64,000 nt of DNA, taken from positions 10,875,354 through 10,939,353 of the forward strand of contig NC_136000.1 in the NCBI RefSeq assembly GCF_048128805.1. Reading direction: 5' to 3'. A model generated the notes under the pieces. The model saw nothing but the letters and a program-made list of their open reading frames with translations. It did no database searches and had not been told where the DNA came from. Shown here one piece after another: positions 54,601-64,000 of the stretch (its first letter is position 1; each line of letters starts with the position of its first letter). The stretch comes from Centroberyx gerrardi. Taxonomy: Eukaryota > Chordata > Actinopteri > Beryciformes > Berycidae. A program made the translations under genes and the position numbers.

Positions 54601-57600
54601 GTAACAATGTCGCCGGTATCCTTAAATGAAGACTTCGCTGGGTCATTCGTAAACAGAAAGCACGACCAATGGATGTAGCTGTTTTACTGAAGTGTTCATG
54701 GCGGCTCGCTGGTTTACGGGGCAACTGGCGGTGTCAACTGAGAGCTCCTCTTCCCCTCACTGACTGACTTTTAAACAGAAAACATTCTCCTTGGTGTTGT
54801 TTTCCTCCCCTGCTGTGTTAACCCGCTTTTAATCGTTTATGTTGGAATAGGTTGTTCTCGTTGAAAGAGTTACCACTGTCCCGTCTGTTTTTGTTTTGTT
54901 TTTGTCTGAAGGCCAAAGCGGCAATCCAAGCCCTCCTCCGACGATGGATACTGGGATTGTAGCGTGTGCACGTTCAGGAACAGCGCCGAGGCATTTAAGT
55001 GTATGATGTGTGATGTCAGGAAGGGGACGTCAACTCGGTAAGCTTAACTGTAGGCCTATTTATTATTTTTTTCTATTGAACAAAGCACCGCACACGTATT
55101 TAAAACTGATTTTCCTGTCTGTAACCTCCATTTATGTAGCCTGTTTTGGTGTTAGTTTTATCTTTTTTGCAATGGGACGCATGTCTTTCCTTGGTATGAG
55201 CTTCTGTGTAACCCTCACTACTTCAGGCAGCATGTAGACTGGCTGGTACTGAATTAGTTCTGTCAGTTTGAACCTTTAGAAAAGGTGTGTGGCAGTAGTA
55301 GACCATATGGGCATATGAAGGTGGCTGTGGGAGTGTATGGGTATACAGTAGGCTATGTTGTGCAGGTGTAAGACTTTGCAGCATACATACAACACATAAG
55401 CTGAAATTGAACAACCCATAATTAAACAGCATAAAAGGTGCAGTGCCTCCACCCAATAAACTAAACCTCATCTAAGGGTCCTGAAAAGCTTTTTAGTAAA
55501 CTATAAATGTACTTGGGCCATGGGGATATCTTTAACTCAAAGTTTTGAAATGTATTTAAATCTAAAAAAAAGATGGGAATTGTGGAAATCAGATGTAATA
55601 TGAATATTTCAGTCAATATCGCTCAAAGGATTAAGACGAAGAATGAGGAATATCAATAGGATCATACCTCATTCAGTGCCAGTGAGTCTACATGCTGCCT
55701 GAAGAAGAGAGGGTTACAAATAGTTTTTTAATTAGCATGTATCCATGTTAGGAACATTTTACCCAAAAATGTAGCGGAGGGTAACCCCACTTAAACTCGG
55801 GGTTGCCCATCTTTTTTTTCTGAGATAAATGTTTCTAACCAAAAATTCATAGTATTCATCATACTAAGTAGTATCAGACTGATGTGAGTTATATGAAGAT
55901 AAATCATGTTAAGGGGGGAAAGCATAATTAATGCTTTTCTGAAAATAAAACTGATCTTTGTTTACATTGTTGCTTGTTTGCCTTATCACTGACTGGAAGT
56001 CATAGTTTACCCACCATTTTATTTACCGCTACATCACAGATTCTACCTAATAAGGTCATGGTCACTGCATAGACACACTGGGGCAGGCTCCAAAAAGTGG
56101 AATAGGGCACTTCTGGGGGGGGGGGGTATGTTGGGTGCTCCACTACTATTACTACTTTCTTCTTTTTTTTCAAACTACTTTTATACACTTGTTTCTGATT
56201 AGTTTTGAGAGAGTGACAGTGTTAAGATAGCTTCAAAAAGAAACTCATACTCCTCAAGCAGGCCTTTGCACTATAGTTTATGTACCAGTTGCATAGATAT
56301 GATTCTGTTTTGTTTTGTCTGTCTTTTTCCACGCTTGACAATCTGAAAAGGTCAGAGCAAAGAGTTGCAGAGAACAGTTTGCATTTTTTCCTTTGCATTG
56401 AAGACCACAGACTGTGGAACGCATTATAGGTGTGATAATAACCTCTCTAACCACAAGACCAAAATGCAAAAAAAGTAAAATAAAATAAGTTTAAGGGGTC
56501 AGTCCCAAAACTTTTCACTACTGTTCCTTTCCTCCTTTCCCTCACTTCCACTTGTCTCCTGCCAGGAAGTAATTGGAATAGATGAGGTGATGAAGGGAGG
56601 AGAGGAAAAGAGAGGAGGGATAAATTGGGACTGCTTCTGTACCATAGTATTATACGGGACATTAATGAGACATCAATTAATGATGAGCTGTTGCCAAAGC
56701 TCTCTTCTAAAGTGAGATTTTATTCAGTATATGTAATTGTCATCAATTTGAAATATTGAGTTTTTCTCCCCATTAATTATCTAATCATTTCACATCTGAG
56801 AGCTATTTGATTTGTGATATGATCAGCACGCATCTGAAAATCACGCAGTTTATTTTCTGATGAATTTACACTTGAGACTTCAGATGTTTTAAGCTTCTTG
56901 TCTCATTTCCATTGTTGGGACTGCAGCCAACATGACTGAATGAAGATTGGTTTCCAGATCACAGAGGAAACAAGGAGGTAGTGGAGGAAAGGAGTAGGGA
57001 TTTTTTTAGGATGCACCCAGGAAGTTCCCTTTTGAAATGATTGTTGTTTTACCCCATGCTCCTCCTGGTTTTTTCCCCTCTCATGAACACGCTCATAATG
57101 AATAGTTTATTTTGTTCTCAAACTGGCACCTTAGGTCTGAGCAAATAAAAGGCAAGGGCAACAGTCCAGTCCACTTCAATGCAACCCATGTGGTCAGCCC
57201 ACTTAAACGGGCATTGATATGAATTTAACTGTGAAGCCAATGACATATTGTATTTTTCCTCTCTTCCAGAAAACCACGGCCTGTCTCTCAGCTGGTTGCA
57301 CAGCAAGCAAATCAACAATTTGCACCACCCACACAACCCAAAAAGGAGAAGAAAGAAAAGTCAGAGAAAGAGAAGGGCGATAAAGAACCAACACTGAAAA
57401 AGAACAGCCATAAAAAGATGAGGTAATAATGAATTCATGCTTTCAAAGGGAACATCGGAATAGTCATGCTCAGAATATTCAGTGGTCTTTTTGATCTCAT
57501 TGCCATTGGTTTTGGTATTCTGCAAGCAATTCTCAAAGCCCGCTTCTGTTTGTGCATCTCTCCGCTAGGCCCAGGTTAAAAAACGTAGACAGGAGCAGCG

Positions 57601-57809
57601 CCCAGCATCTAGAGGTCACCGTCGGAGACTTGACCGTAATAATCACAGACTTTAAGGAGAAAGCCAAGCCCACGTCCACTTCAACAAGCGCTGCCTCGGC
57701 AGACCAGCACAGTCAAAGTGGCTCCAGCTCTGACAACACTGAACGAGGGGTCTCCAGATGCTCCTCGCCGCGCGGGGAAGGCTCGTCGGTCAACGGAGAG
57801 ACTCACTAA
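54575..57809 (+). CDS. yaf2: YY1-associated factor 2 (4 exons, 181 aa)
   Basis: Nuclear component of variant PRC1 Polycomb complexes: it binds RING1A/B and, through its zinc finger, ubiquitinated H2A, and bridges YY1 (family knowledge). Exons: 54575-54600, 54912-55037, 57270-57422, 57569-57809; phases 2, 2, 2. A RanBP2-type zinc finger uses C25, C28, C39 and C42 (YWDCSVC...KCMMC). Residues about 104-133 ([20 protein letters not shown] then [10 protein letters not shown]) are the conserved RYBP/YAF2 RING1-binding segment. The C-terminus is Ser-rich and ends NGETH. The length (human YAF2 180 aa) and [10 protein letters not shown] separate it from RYBP (228 aa, KCSICDVRKG). The start [13 protein letters not shown] matches the family. 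Confidence 0.96.
54912..55037 (+). CDS. yaf2: yaf2 coding exon 2 (zinc finger)
   Basis: 126 nt with AG at 54910-54911 and GTAAGC after 55037. It encodes the whole RanBP2-type finger. Confidence 0.95.
55038..57269 (+). other. yaf2: yaf2 intron 2
   Basis: 2.2 kb with no supported exon; a short G run lies at about 56115-56126. Nothing else distinctive was seen. Confidence 0.6.
57270..57422 (+). CDS. yaf2: yaf2 coding exon 3 (Lys/Glu-rich linker)
   Basis: 153 nt encoding [20 protein letters not shown] and a Lys/Glu-rich linker ending HKKM. Confidence 0.95.
57569..57809 (+). CDS. yaf2: yaf2 coding exon 4 (RING1-binding segment, C-terminus)
   Basis: 241 nt; stop TAA at 57807-57809. It encodes [20 protein letters not shown] and the Ser-rich tail. 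Confidence 0.95.
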
Positions 57810-58570
57810 CCTCCGCGCTCCACCCGCATCCTTCTGCACCCCCCCAACAGCCTCGACAAGAGATTAATTTCAACACGCACATATGTCAAACATATGCCAG
57901 TATGATAACATTCACTTCCTTTTGGGGTTGTATTTTTCACTGCCTTCCCACGATGAGCAAGAATTCAGGAGTCGGGACTGCGGAGAGGATGCTCCGTTCA
58001 AAGAACTGTCGCAGCAAGATCTGTAATGATGAACTGAGAAAGTCACCGTAGCAATGAATCCTGGATGTACAGTGGAACCGTGCCGCGTGTTTTGGTGGCA
58101 CGTGTTACAACACTTCAGTGTTACGTTGGCATCGCACTCATAGTTGTTGGTTTCGATTGTTCCCAATATTATGGACTTTTGAGAGTATTCAGAGTGTTAG
58201 CTGCAGAGAATGAATTAATATGCATTATGAAAGAAAATGTGAAGCAGTCATCTCAGAATTTTAGTTTACCCTTGAATTTATTTGCACTTGCTGGCATCTT
58301 TTGTTCATGAAACCATGTTTTTTAGCATTATTTCCAGTTTTGCCATCCTTTTAGTGAATCATGTCACTGTTGGTTACTGGCCATATCCAGCTCTTTTGTT
58401 TTATGCCATTGGATGCAATAATTGCGTTACTGTCTAACATTTGAGTAAAATTATTGAACAATTATTCTAAGTATGCTTCTCCTTCACTTTGTAGAGTTAA
58501 GCATGATTTGATTAATAGTGGTTTATATTGTAAGATAATGTGAAATAAAACAGAAGTGGTAGATGCACAG
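57810..58570 (+). other. yaf2: yaf2 3' UTR
   Basis: AT-rich sequence ends near AATAAA at 58544-58549. The cleavage site is inferred. Confidence 0.6.
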
Positions 58571-60003
58571 ATATGATTTCATCTTCTATTTTTTTTTTTA
58601 TAAATGAGAAAAGTTTGTAAGACTGTGTTTCTTGAAAGCTGTGTTATTGAAAAATATGTTTTGTTTTATTTTCCCCAAAGGTTTGCTACATTATCTCCAT
58701 AGTTCATGGCTTTCCTTGTATTTTTAAACTTGTTGAACGGCAATTATTTTCACATCTGTCTAACATGTCTAACATGTCTAACATCCCACATAAAGGCACA
58801 AAAGGCATCTAGATAAACTTGTTTGTTACACGGTGTTGCAATGGCACCGAGGCCATCAAGAAGCCAATTCAGGTCAGGCACTGAGTAGCAGACACTTATC
58901 TGTGCATTATCACTTTATCACGGTTTATGGCACTTGAGAAAAATAATTTTGTGCAAATCATGTCTTATTTTGTTGAGAGTAAGTTCTACTCATAAGGAAG
59001 TAAAAATTACATTTTCACAATACAATTTCAACTATGAAGCTGCACACCTTAGCTGTTACATAACACAGACAACAGCAGTTTAGAAAAATAATACAGAATT
59101 CATAAAAGTTACATATAATTACAGATGAAGTATGGGCAGCTTCTGCATTTCCTTTGCTTAAAGTACAAAAACTATCAAGTTCTTTCTGATACAGGGCAAT
59201 ATTGCATGTAATCATTATAAAACTCTAACACTGGGGCATTTCCAAAAGAGGTGAGATAATGTTTCTGGCTCATTTAGGCAAAAAATACATTTGTCATCAA
59301 CGTCAAGTTTGAATCTATGTGTAAGGGACACTTTAACAGGATAAATCATGTGAATTTATGTTTAAGATGTTTTGTTTTTTTATTTTATTGGTGATGCACT
59401 AAGCTTATTTGTTGGTATGCCTCCATGCTGTTCCAGTTTACTGTATCTAAAGTAATGTTTCACTTAGTGACTGCTGCAGGAATACACGTTACATGACATA
59501 ATTATCTTCTATCTATTTGTTATAATACTTCGAGTTTCTAACAGAATGGAAGAGCAGAAATCTGAGATATCCACAGAGGAGCCATCGTGAAATCCAGTCA
59601 ATAGAACTTGAAGAGTTTCATTCCAAAATGCTATATCCATTTTGACAAGCTTGTGCTACCTTAAATTCAGAACGTTTTTTGGTGTATATTATTGGAAATG
59701 CATTTCAGATCTACCAAAAGGTCTGACATTTTGTTCACACCCTGTCTATTGGACTATGTCTGGTATTTGTACTTTTACAATGTGAGTAACTGCTTTATAA
59801 GTATAAGCGGAGCTGTGATATAAAACCATTTCCCTCTGTACTGACTGATCGTTGATCAAATGACACACACGTGTTAATAGAGGTGGGTGGGGCTCAAGAC
59901 TGTAAACACCAACTGTGCTGTTCAGTTTGCCTTCTGACTTATGTCGGCCTTGACTTGTCAGTTAGCTAGATTAGCTTGTCAGTTAGATAATACGGTCAAC
60001 AAC
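58571..60003. other. yaf2-gxylt1 intergenic region
   Basis: 1.4 kb with a threefold TCTAACATG tandem at about 58757-58784 and a decayed L1-like fragment at about 59000-59760 (minus). The gxylt1 promoter should lie in the last few hundred bases; no clear TATA was recognised. Confidence 0.5.
59000..59760 (-). mobile_element. Decayed L1-like LINE, ORF2 C-terminal remnant
   Basis: The minus strand at about 59356-59222 encodes MIYPVKVSLTHRFKLDVDDK and then CIFCLNEPETLSHLFWKC, the C-x2-C-x7-H-x4-C region at the C-terminus of fish L1 ORF2. Upstream, in other frames, WNITLDTVNWNSMEAY resembles the sequence preceding that domain. Frames are broken by stops and shifts; borders are approximate. Confidence 0.6.
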
Positions 60004-60015
60004 ATGTTTCGTTAG
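60004..60015 (+). promoter_or_regulatory. gxylt1: Minimal upstream ORF before gxylt1
   Basis: ATG TTT CGT TAG, with A at -3, ends 22 nt before the main ATG at 60038. If transcribed, it would be a 3-codon uORF. The transcription start is unknown. Confidence 0.4.
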
Positions 60016-60037
60016 CTCCTAAAACTTGTAACACAAA

Positions 60038-60249
60038 ATGCGATGCTACCTTCATGCACTTCTCCTGTGCATGATCTTCGCCTTCTTTTCAGTGCTGTAT
60101 GTATTCAATCAACTAGTCTCCACCTTGGAGGACCGAGACGAGTGGACCCTCAGAACAGCACAGAGGATCCCCGACAGGAGCGGTCATGACGCCGGGCACC
60201 TTGTCAGGAAAGGACCGGGAGTGGCAGGCCTTCGCGACCCCCAAGACAG
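60038..60249 (+). CDS. gxylt1: gxylt1 exon 1 (signal anchor and stem)
   Basis: Start ATG with A at -3; 212 nt coding, leaving phase 2, then donor GTAGCT. TAGC repeats follow in the intron. Confidence 0.9.
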
Positions 60250-63200
60250 GTAGCTAGCTAGCTAGTTAAAGTTAGCTACGACATCTACTACTACTACTCT
60301 CTACTTTGTGATTTCAGTGACTGACTACAACATTACTATTAGCTACACTTGCTGTTGCCGTTTGGTTTAACGTGGGTTAGACTACCTACTGTTGTAACTA
60401 ACTGTTAGTTACCTAACTAACCGACAGCTAACTCATTCAAATCAGCAACGCTACGAATTAGCCACCGAGCTAATACTAACTTAATTCTAACGTTAAGATG
60501 TTGTTTGTCAGCTTTTTCGTAATCTTTGTCGTGGACACACACAGTCCACATGATTTATTACTCAACAATCAGATTTTAAGATTACGTTAACGTATCTAAA
60601 TCTGTTACTACTTGCTAGCTAGCTAATTGGTTAAGCTTACTAATTTCATGCCTGATAAGCCTTTTGGCTGGATTTAAAGTAGCACCACCTGTTTGCTAAC
60701 TACTAGGAGGCAGTTCAACACAGAGCTTTAATCTCCAAGCATACTTTCTGATGAATGACTAACATTATGTCCTAGGGTTTAAGGATCCAAAAGATCATGT
60801 TTTCATTCTGTCAGGTGTATGTCACTGTCAGTATCTTACTGGAATCCATATTGGAGTCTGCCTGCTGATGTTTGTGGAGTGAACTGCTTATTGGAATCAT
60901 CTCATAGGTATGATCGATTTTGTGCATCCCTATAAAAAGATTCCAGTGGCCTTTAATTATCATCTAATAATCATCTAGTTTGCATCTTGCAACTTTCACC
61001 TACTTGCTAGGTCCACAGTCCACAGTATAGTCATACTGCTGTCTTCCAACCAAGTGTACCTTGTAAACTCCTAATGTCATATCAGTTGTCAGGAATGTAA
61101 TTGATCTTTTGATGTTAATTTGAAAACAAAAATGCTTGACTACAAAAAGTTAAACAAAGAGTGACATTTTTAACATACAACATGACTAATTATCTACACA
61201 CAGAATACAAACCATAACATAAAAATGCATCACTATGTTCATCAGTTGTTGGCATGGCTTCCACTCTGTACACCATTTTCCCTCAAGACACCTAAATGTC
61301 ACATGTTGGCAACTTCTGACTCTTCCAGTCATACTGCTTTGTTGGGTTGTTCATGTGCACTCGTTATAATTACCACATTTCTGACAGCATTGGAAGGCAG
61401 CATATAGCCTCTCCTGTGCTAACCTGTACTTAAAACTGCTTTTGTTACAGAGACCACTGTGCTATTATTTCCGACCGAAACCACTTAAATATGCGACAAG
61501 TTGTATTTAGGACTAAACTTGAAAGTAGGAGTGTACAAGGAGCACTTGGAGGCAGAATGAAGCATAACTCATAGTGCCACATTCTTTCATTAAGCCTAAT
61601 GACAGTTCCAACCCTACAGGGCTGAGTACCAGTCAACTGAGCCTGCTGATATCTTCATTCCTTTCTTTGATATCTTTCATTACTTCTCTCCTTCTCTTGT
61701 CACTGTTGCCACGCTGTCATGAGAATCTAAGCTTTCGTTGATTACTGAACGAGTCGGTTAACTTTGTTTGTCCCGGCTCTTAGGGAGAGGTCAGGCTCTG
61801 CAGTCGAGGAAAGTAGAGATGAGAGGATTCACCTGGCTGTGGTGGCCTGTGGCCCCAGGCTAGAAGAGACTCTCACAATGCTGAAGTCTGCCGTTCTCTT
61901 CAGCAAAAAGCCTCTGCACTTCTACATCTTTGCTGAGGATCATCTGCACGACAGCTTCAGAGATGCTGTAAGTGTCCTCCGGTTGAGCCTCCCCAATGAA
62001 ACTGGATCTGTTTAAAATTCATGCACTTGCATATCTGTTTGTTAGTCTGACACAATATCTCAGAAAGTAATGGCCCGGACTTGATGAAACCTGTGTAAAT
62101 GATGTGTCTTGCCATTGAGATCTGGCATATACAGAATCACACTGTTTGGCCTCGGAGGGCATTATAGCAATTCACTGCTACAAGCATATCTCTAGGTTTT
62201 AGAAAAAAAAAACCCAGAAGAACCATAAACTCTTCCCATTAGATTTTCTATGAATAAGGATTCTTTCTCCCACGTAATTGTAGTGAGTGAATTGGATCAT
62301 TCACTGAGGTTTTTCTAAAGCCTTCTTGCAGCATAGTAGTCTATAGCTTACATGTCGAGGATGTTGGAGAGCTACAATTTATCCATGTCCTTGTCTTTTC
62401 TTTAAGCTGGACTCCTGGCCCAGTATGGTCCAGCCCAGGTTCAACTTCACCACCTACCCCATCACCTTTCCCAGTGAAAATGCCAAGGAGTGGAAGAAGC
62501 TCTTCAAACCTTGTGCATCTCAGAGGCTCTTCCTACCAGTAAGTCTAGGGTCATCCTCCACGCATATGACTGTTAGCTGTGATCACAAATTTGATTAATT
62601 TGCTCATAAGGACTATGCGGTCTCTAATTTCCAGCTGATCCTGAAGGATGTGGACTCTTTGCTCTATGTGGACACAGACATTCTTTTTCTGCAGCCTGTG
62701 GAGGAGATCTGGGCCTTCCTTTCTCAGTTCAATTCCAGCCACTTAGCCGCCATGGCTCCGGAGCACGAGGAGCCACGCATCGCCTGGTACAACCGTTTTG
62801 CCCGCCACCCTTATTATGGCAAGACGGGCATCAACTCAGGGGTCATGCTCATGAACATGACGCGCTTCAGGGAGAAACATTTTAAGGTAATGGGCAGGTT
62901 GTTTTGTTGTGAGAGGCTTTTGTAGTTATTGCAATGTGCCGGACGTTTGTACGTCTTCATGTCACATGATTTATGCAAAGTGGTTTTTATATGCTAGTGT
63001 TTCTTGACTCCCATGATGACATATAATCCTTTGTAGATAAGTATTCCACTGTAAAAGCAAGGATTCCTGTGCTGGTATGAAATATCTGAAACAGAATTGA
63101 AAATGAATTTGATTTTTTCCAGGTATTTAGTATTGCACAAAACTCTTAAATTATGGAAGATGTATGGCTCAGTCCTGATACAAATATGACTACACATTTT

Positions 63201-64000
63201 ATGTGGTAGGCCCACTGTCATTTGTTAAGAATAATCCTCAGCTATGGAGTGATGATGGATGATGTCATATTACCCAGTCATACTGAACACCAACCAAATC
63301 TTTACATGCAGTCATGACGTAGACATCTGGAAAAAGTGTGAATTTTTTAAATGGTAAATGTGCAGGGACCTGAGGGGTCTACAGAGCAGCTGTACCACCA
63401 ACATTGACCAGTTGAGGTCACTGTTGTAATTCCTTTCTACATATATCCATGATATATACTGAGAATGAGCATCATTGTTTGACAGATAAAACAGTTGTGT
63501 TGAGTTGATATACAAAGTGTTGACAGAGGGATTTGTTTCCTAGGATTTATGGTTTATGGTTTCATAAAAGCAAAATGATATGAGTGCATGTCTGATAACT
63601 GAGTATTTATTGTCTTTCCAGAATGACATGACAATAGTTCCTCTACAATGGGAGGAAATGCTGATGCCTCTTCTCCAGAAGTATAAACTCAACATCACCT
63701 GGGGTGACCAGGACCTGCTCAATATTATATTTCACCATAACCCAGGTGAACACACAGGTTCATTTTGAGTGATAGTAGTTCAGGGCATTCATGAGGCTTG
63801 ACTCAATAGCCTTCTTTGGCGAGTGTCAGGACCTTGTTTTGTGCATTAACAAGTCAAACTGTTTTGTTTTTTTGTTTTTGGTTTATAGTTGTTTTCATTG
63901 GAAGACTCAGTCACCTGTTGATGTTTCATTTATAAGCGTAAACACCCAACCGTCTCCCTGTCCTACAGAAAGCCTATATGTGTTCCCCTGCCAGTGGAAC
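60038..64000 (+). CDS. gxylt1: Glucoside xylosyltransferase 1, 5' part (6 exons in window)
   Basis: ER/Golgi type II membrane GT8 enzyme that adds the first alpha-1,3-xylose to O-glucose on Notch EGF repeats (family knowledge). Exons: 60038-60249, 61784-61967, 62407-62538, 62635-62886, 63622-63745, and 63969 to the window end; all phases agree. Residues about 4-25 ([20 protein letters not shown]) form the signal anchor, followed by a charged stem. The catalytic domain begins at [20 protein letters not shown] and includes [13 protein letters not shown], the metal-binding DxD at D189-T190-D191 in [13 protein letters not shown], and [20 protein letters not shown]. Human GXYLT1 starts similarly and has about 440 residues, so roughly a quarter to a third is outside the window. 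GXYLT1 rather than GXYLT2 is supported by synteny. Confidence 0.93.
60250..61783 (+). other. gxylt1: gxylt1 intron 1
   Basis: 1.5 kb, rich in GTTAGCTA-type motifs near its start. No other feature was recognised. Confidence 0.6.
61784..61967 (+). CDS. gxylt1: gxylt1 exon 2
   Basis: 184 nt, entered in phase 2 and leaving phase 0. It encodes the start of the GT8 fold ([20 protein letters not shown] and [13 protein letters not shown]). Confidence 0.92.
62407..62538 (+). CDS. gxylt1: gxylt1 exon 3
   Basis: 132 nt, phase 0 at both ends. It encodes [20 protein letters not shown] to ASQRLFLP. Confidence 0.92.
62635..62886 (+). CDS. gxylt1: gxylt1 exon 4 (DxD motif)
   Basis: 252 nt, phase 0 at both ends. 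It contains [13 protein letters not shown] and [12 protein letters not shown], the metal/UDP-sugar binding core. Confidence 0.94.
63622..63745 (+). CDS. gxylt1: gxylt1 exon 5
   Basis: 124 nt, leaving phase 1. It encodes [20 protein letters not shown] and [15 protein letters not shown], a typical GT8 C-terminal motif region. Confidence 0.92.
63969..64000 (+). CDS. gxylt1: gxylt1 exon 6, truncated by window end
   Basis: Acceptor AG at 63967-63968; 32 nt are visible, encoding [10 protein letters not shown] after a split codon. Confidence 0.85.

Noticed and set aside
54575..57809. Assignment as rybp
   Set aside because: Length 181 and the [10 protein letters not shown] finger fit YAF2; RYBP is longer and has KCSICDVRKG. 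The neighbours also fit the YAF2 locus.

Overview
The window is nuclear DNA of a ray-finned (teleost) fish. Evidence: spliced vertebrate genes with short GT-AG exons in long AT-rich introns; fish-style microsatellites; and fish-type mobile elements (DIRS, hAT, a CACTG-ended MITE, L1/L2 remnants). Four protein-coding genes are readable exon by exon, with splice phases that agree throughout: prickle1 (+), pphln1 (-), yaf2 (+) and gxylt1 (+, cut off by the window end). As I recall it, the human block GXYLT1-YAF2-PPHLN1-PRICKLE1 on 12q has the same neighbours and relative orientations, so this is conserved vertebrate synteny. I cannot tell from this window which teleost prickle1 ohnolog it is.

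Layout. 1-2.3 kb: upstream intergenic DNA. 2.3-29.5 kb: prickle1, with a likely non-coding first exon near 2.5-2.7 kb, a 19 kb repeat-bearing first intron, and seven coding exons between 21.6 and 28.8 kb giving an 868-residue PET-LIM1-LIM2-LIM3 protein ending in a CIIS prenylation box. 29.5-53.3 kb: pphln1 (periphilin, a HUSH-complex subunit) on the minus strand, tail to tail with prickle1; nine coding exons plus two 5'-UTR exons give 369 residues. 53.2-54.6 kb: divergent promoter region shared by pphln1 and yaf2. 54.6-58.6 kb: yaf2, four exons, 181 residues, a RanBP2-type zinc finger and a C-terminal RING1-binding segment. 58.6-60.0 kb: intergenic, with a decayed L1-like fragment. 60.0-64.0 kb: the first six coding exons of gxylt1, a GT8 glycosyltransferase of the Notch O-glucose-xylose pathway.

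The most notable non-genic structure is in the first coding intron of pphln1 (47.24-52.61 kb). A 3.9 kb DIRS-type tyrosine-recombinase retrotransposon lies in sense orientation. Its 100-bp inverted arms differ at only 4 positions, but most of its RT and recombinase coding is missing. It is interrupted by a 1.2 kb hAT-like element flanked by a perfect 8-bp target-site duplication. More DIRS-end fragments and a 287-bp hAT-like MITE follow. The intron splits the pphln1 start codon itself (A | TG). A sequence matching the CTCF core consensus lies in a dispersed-type repeat between pphln1 and yaf2, and a MITE forms the first part of the pphln1 3' UTR.

The genes belong to different processes: planar cell polarity (prickle1), HUSH silencing of retroelements (pphln1), variant PRC1 Polycomb repression (yaf2) and Notch glycosylation (gxylt1). 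I see no cluster-type functional coupling, and no tRNA, rRNA or CRISPR.
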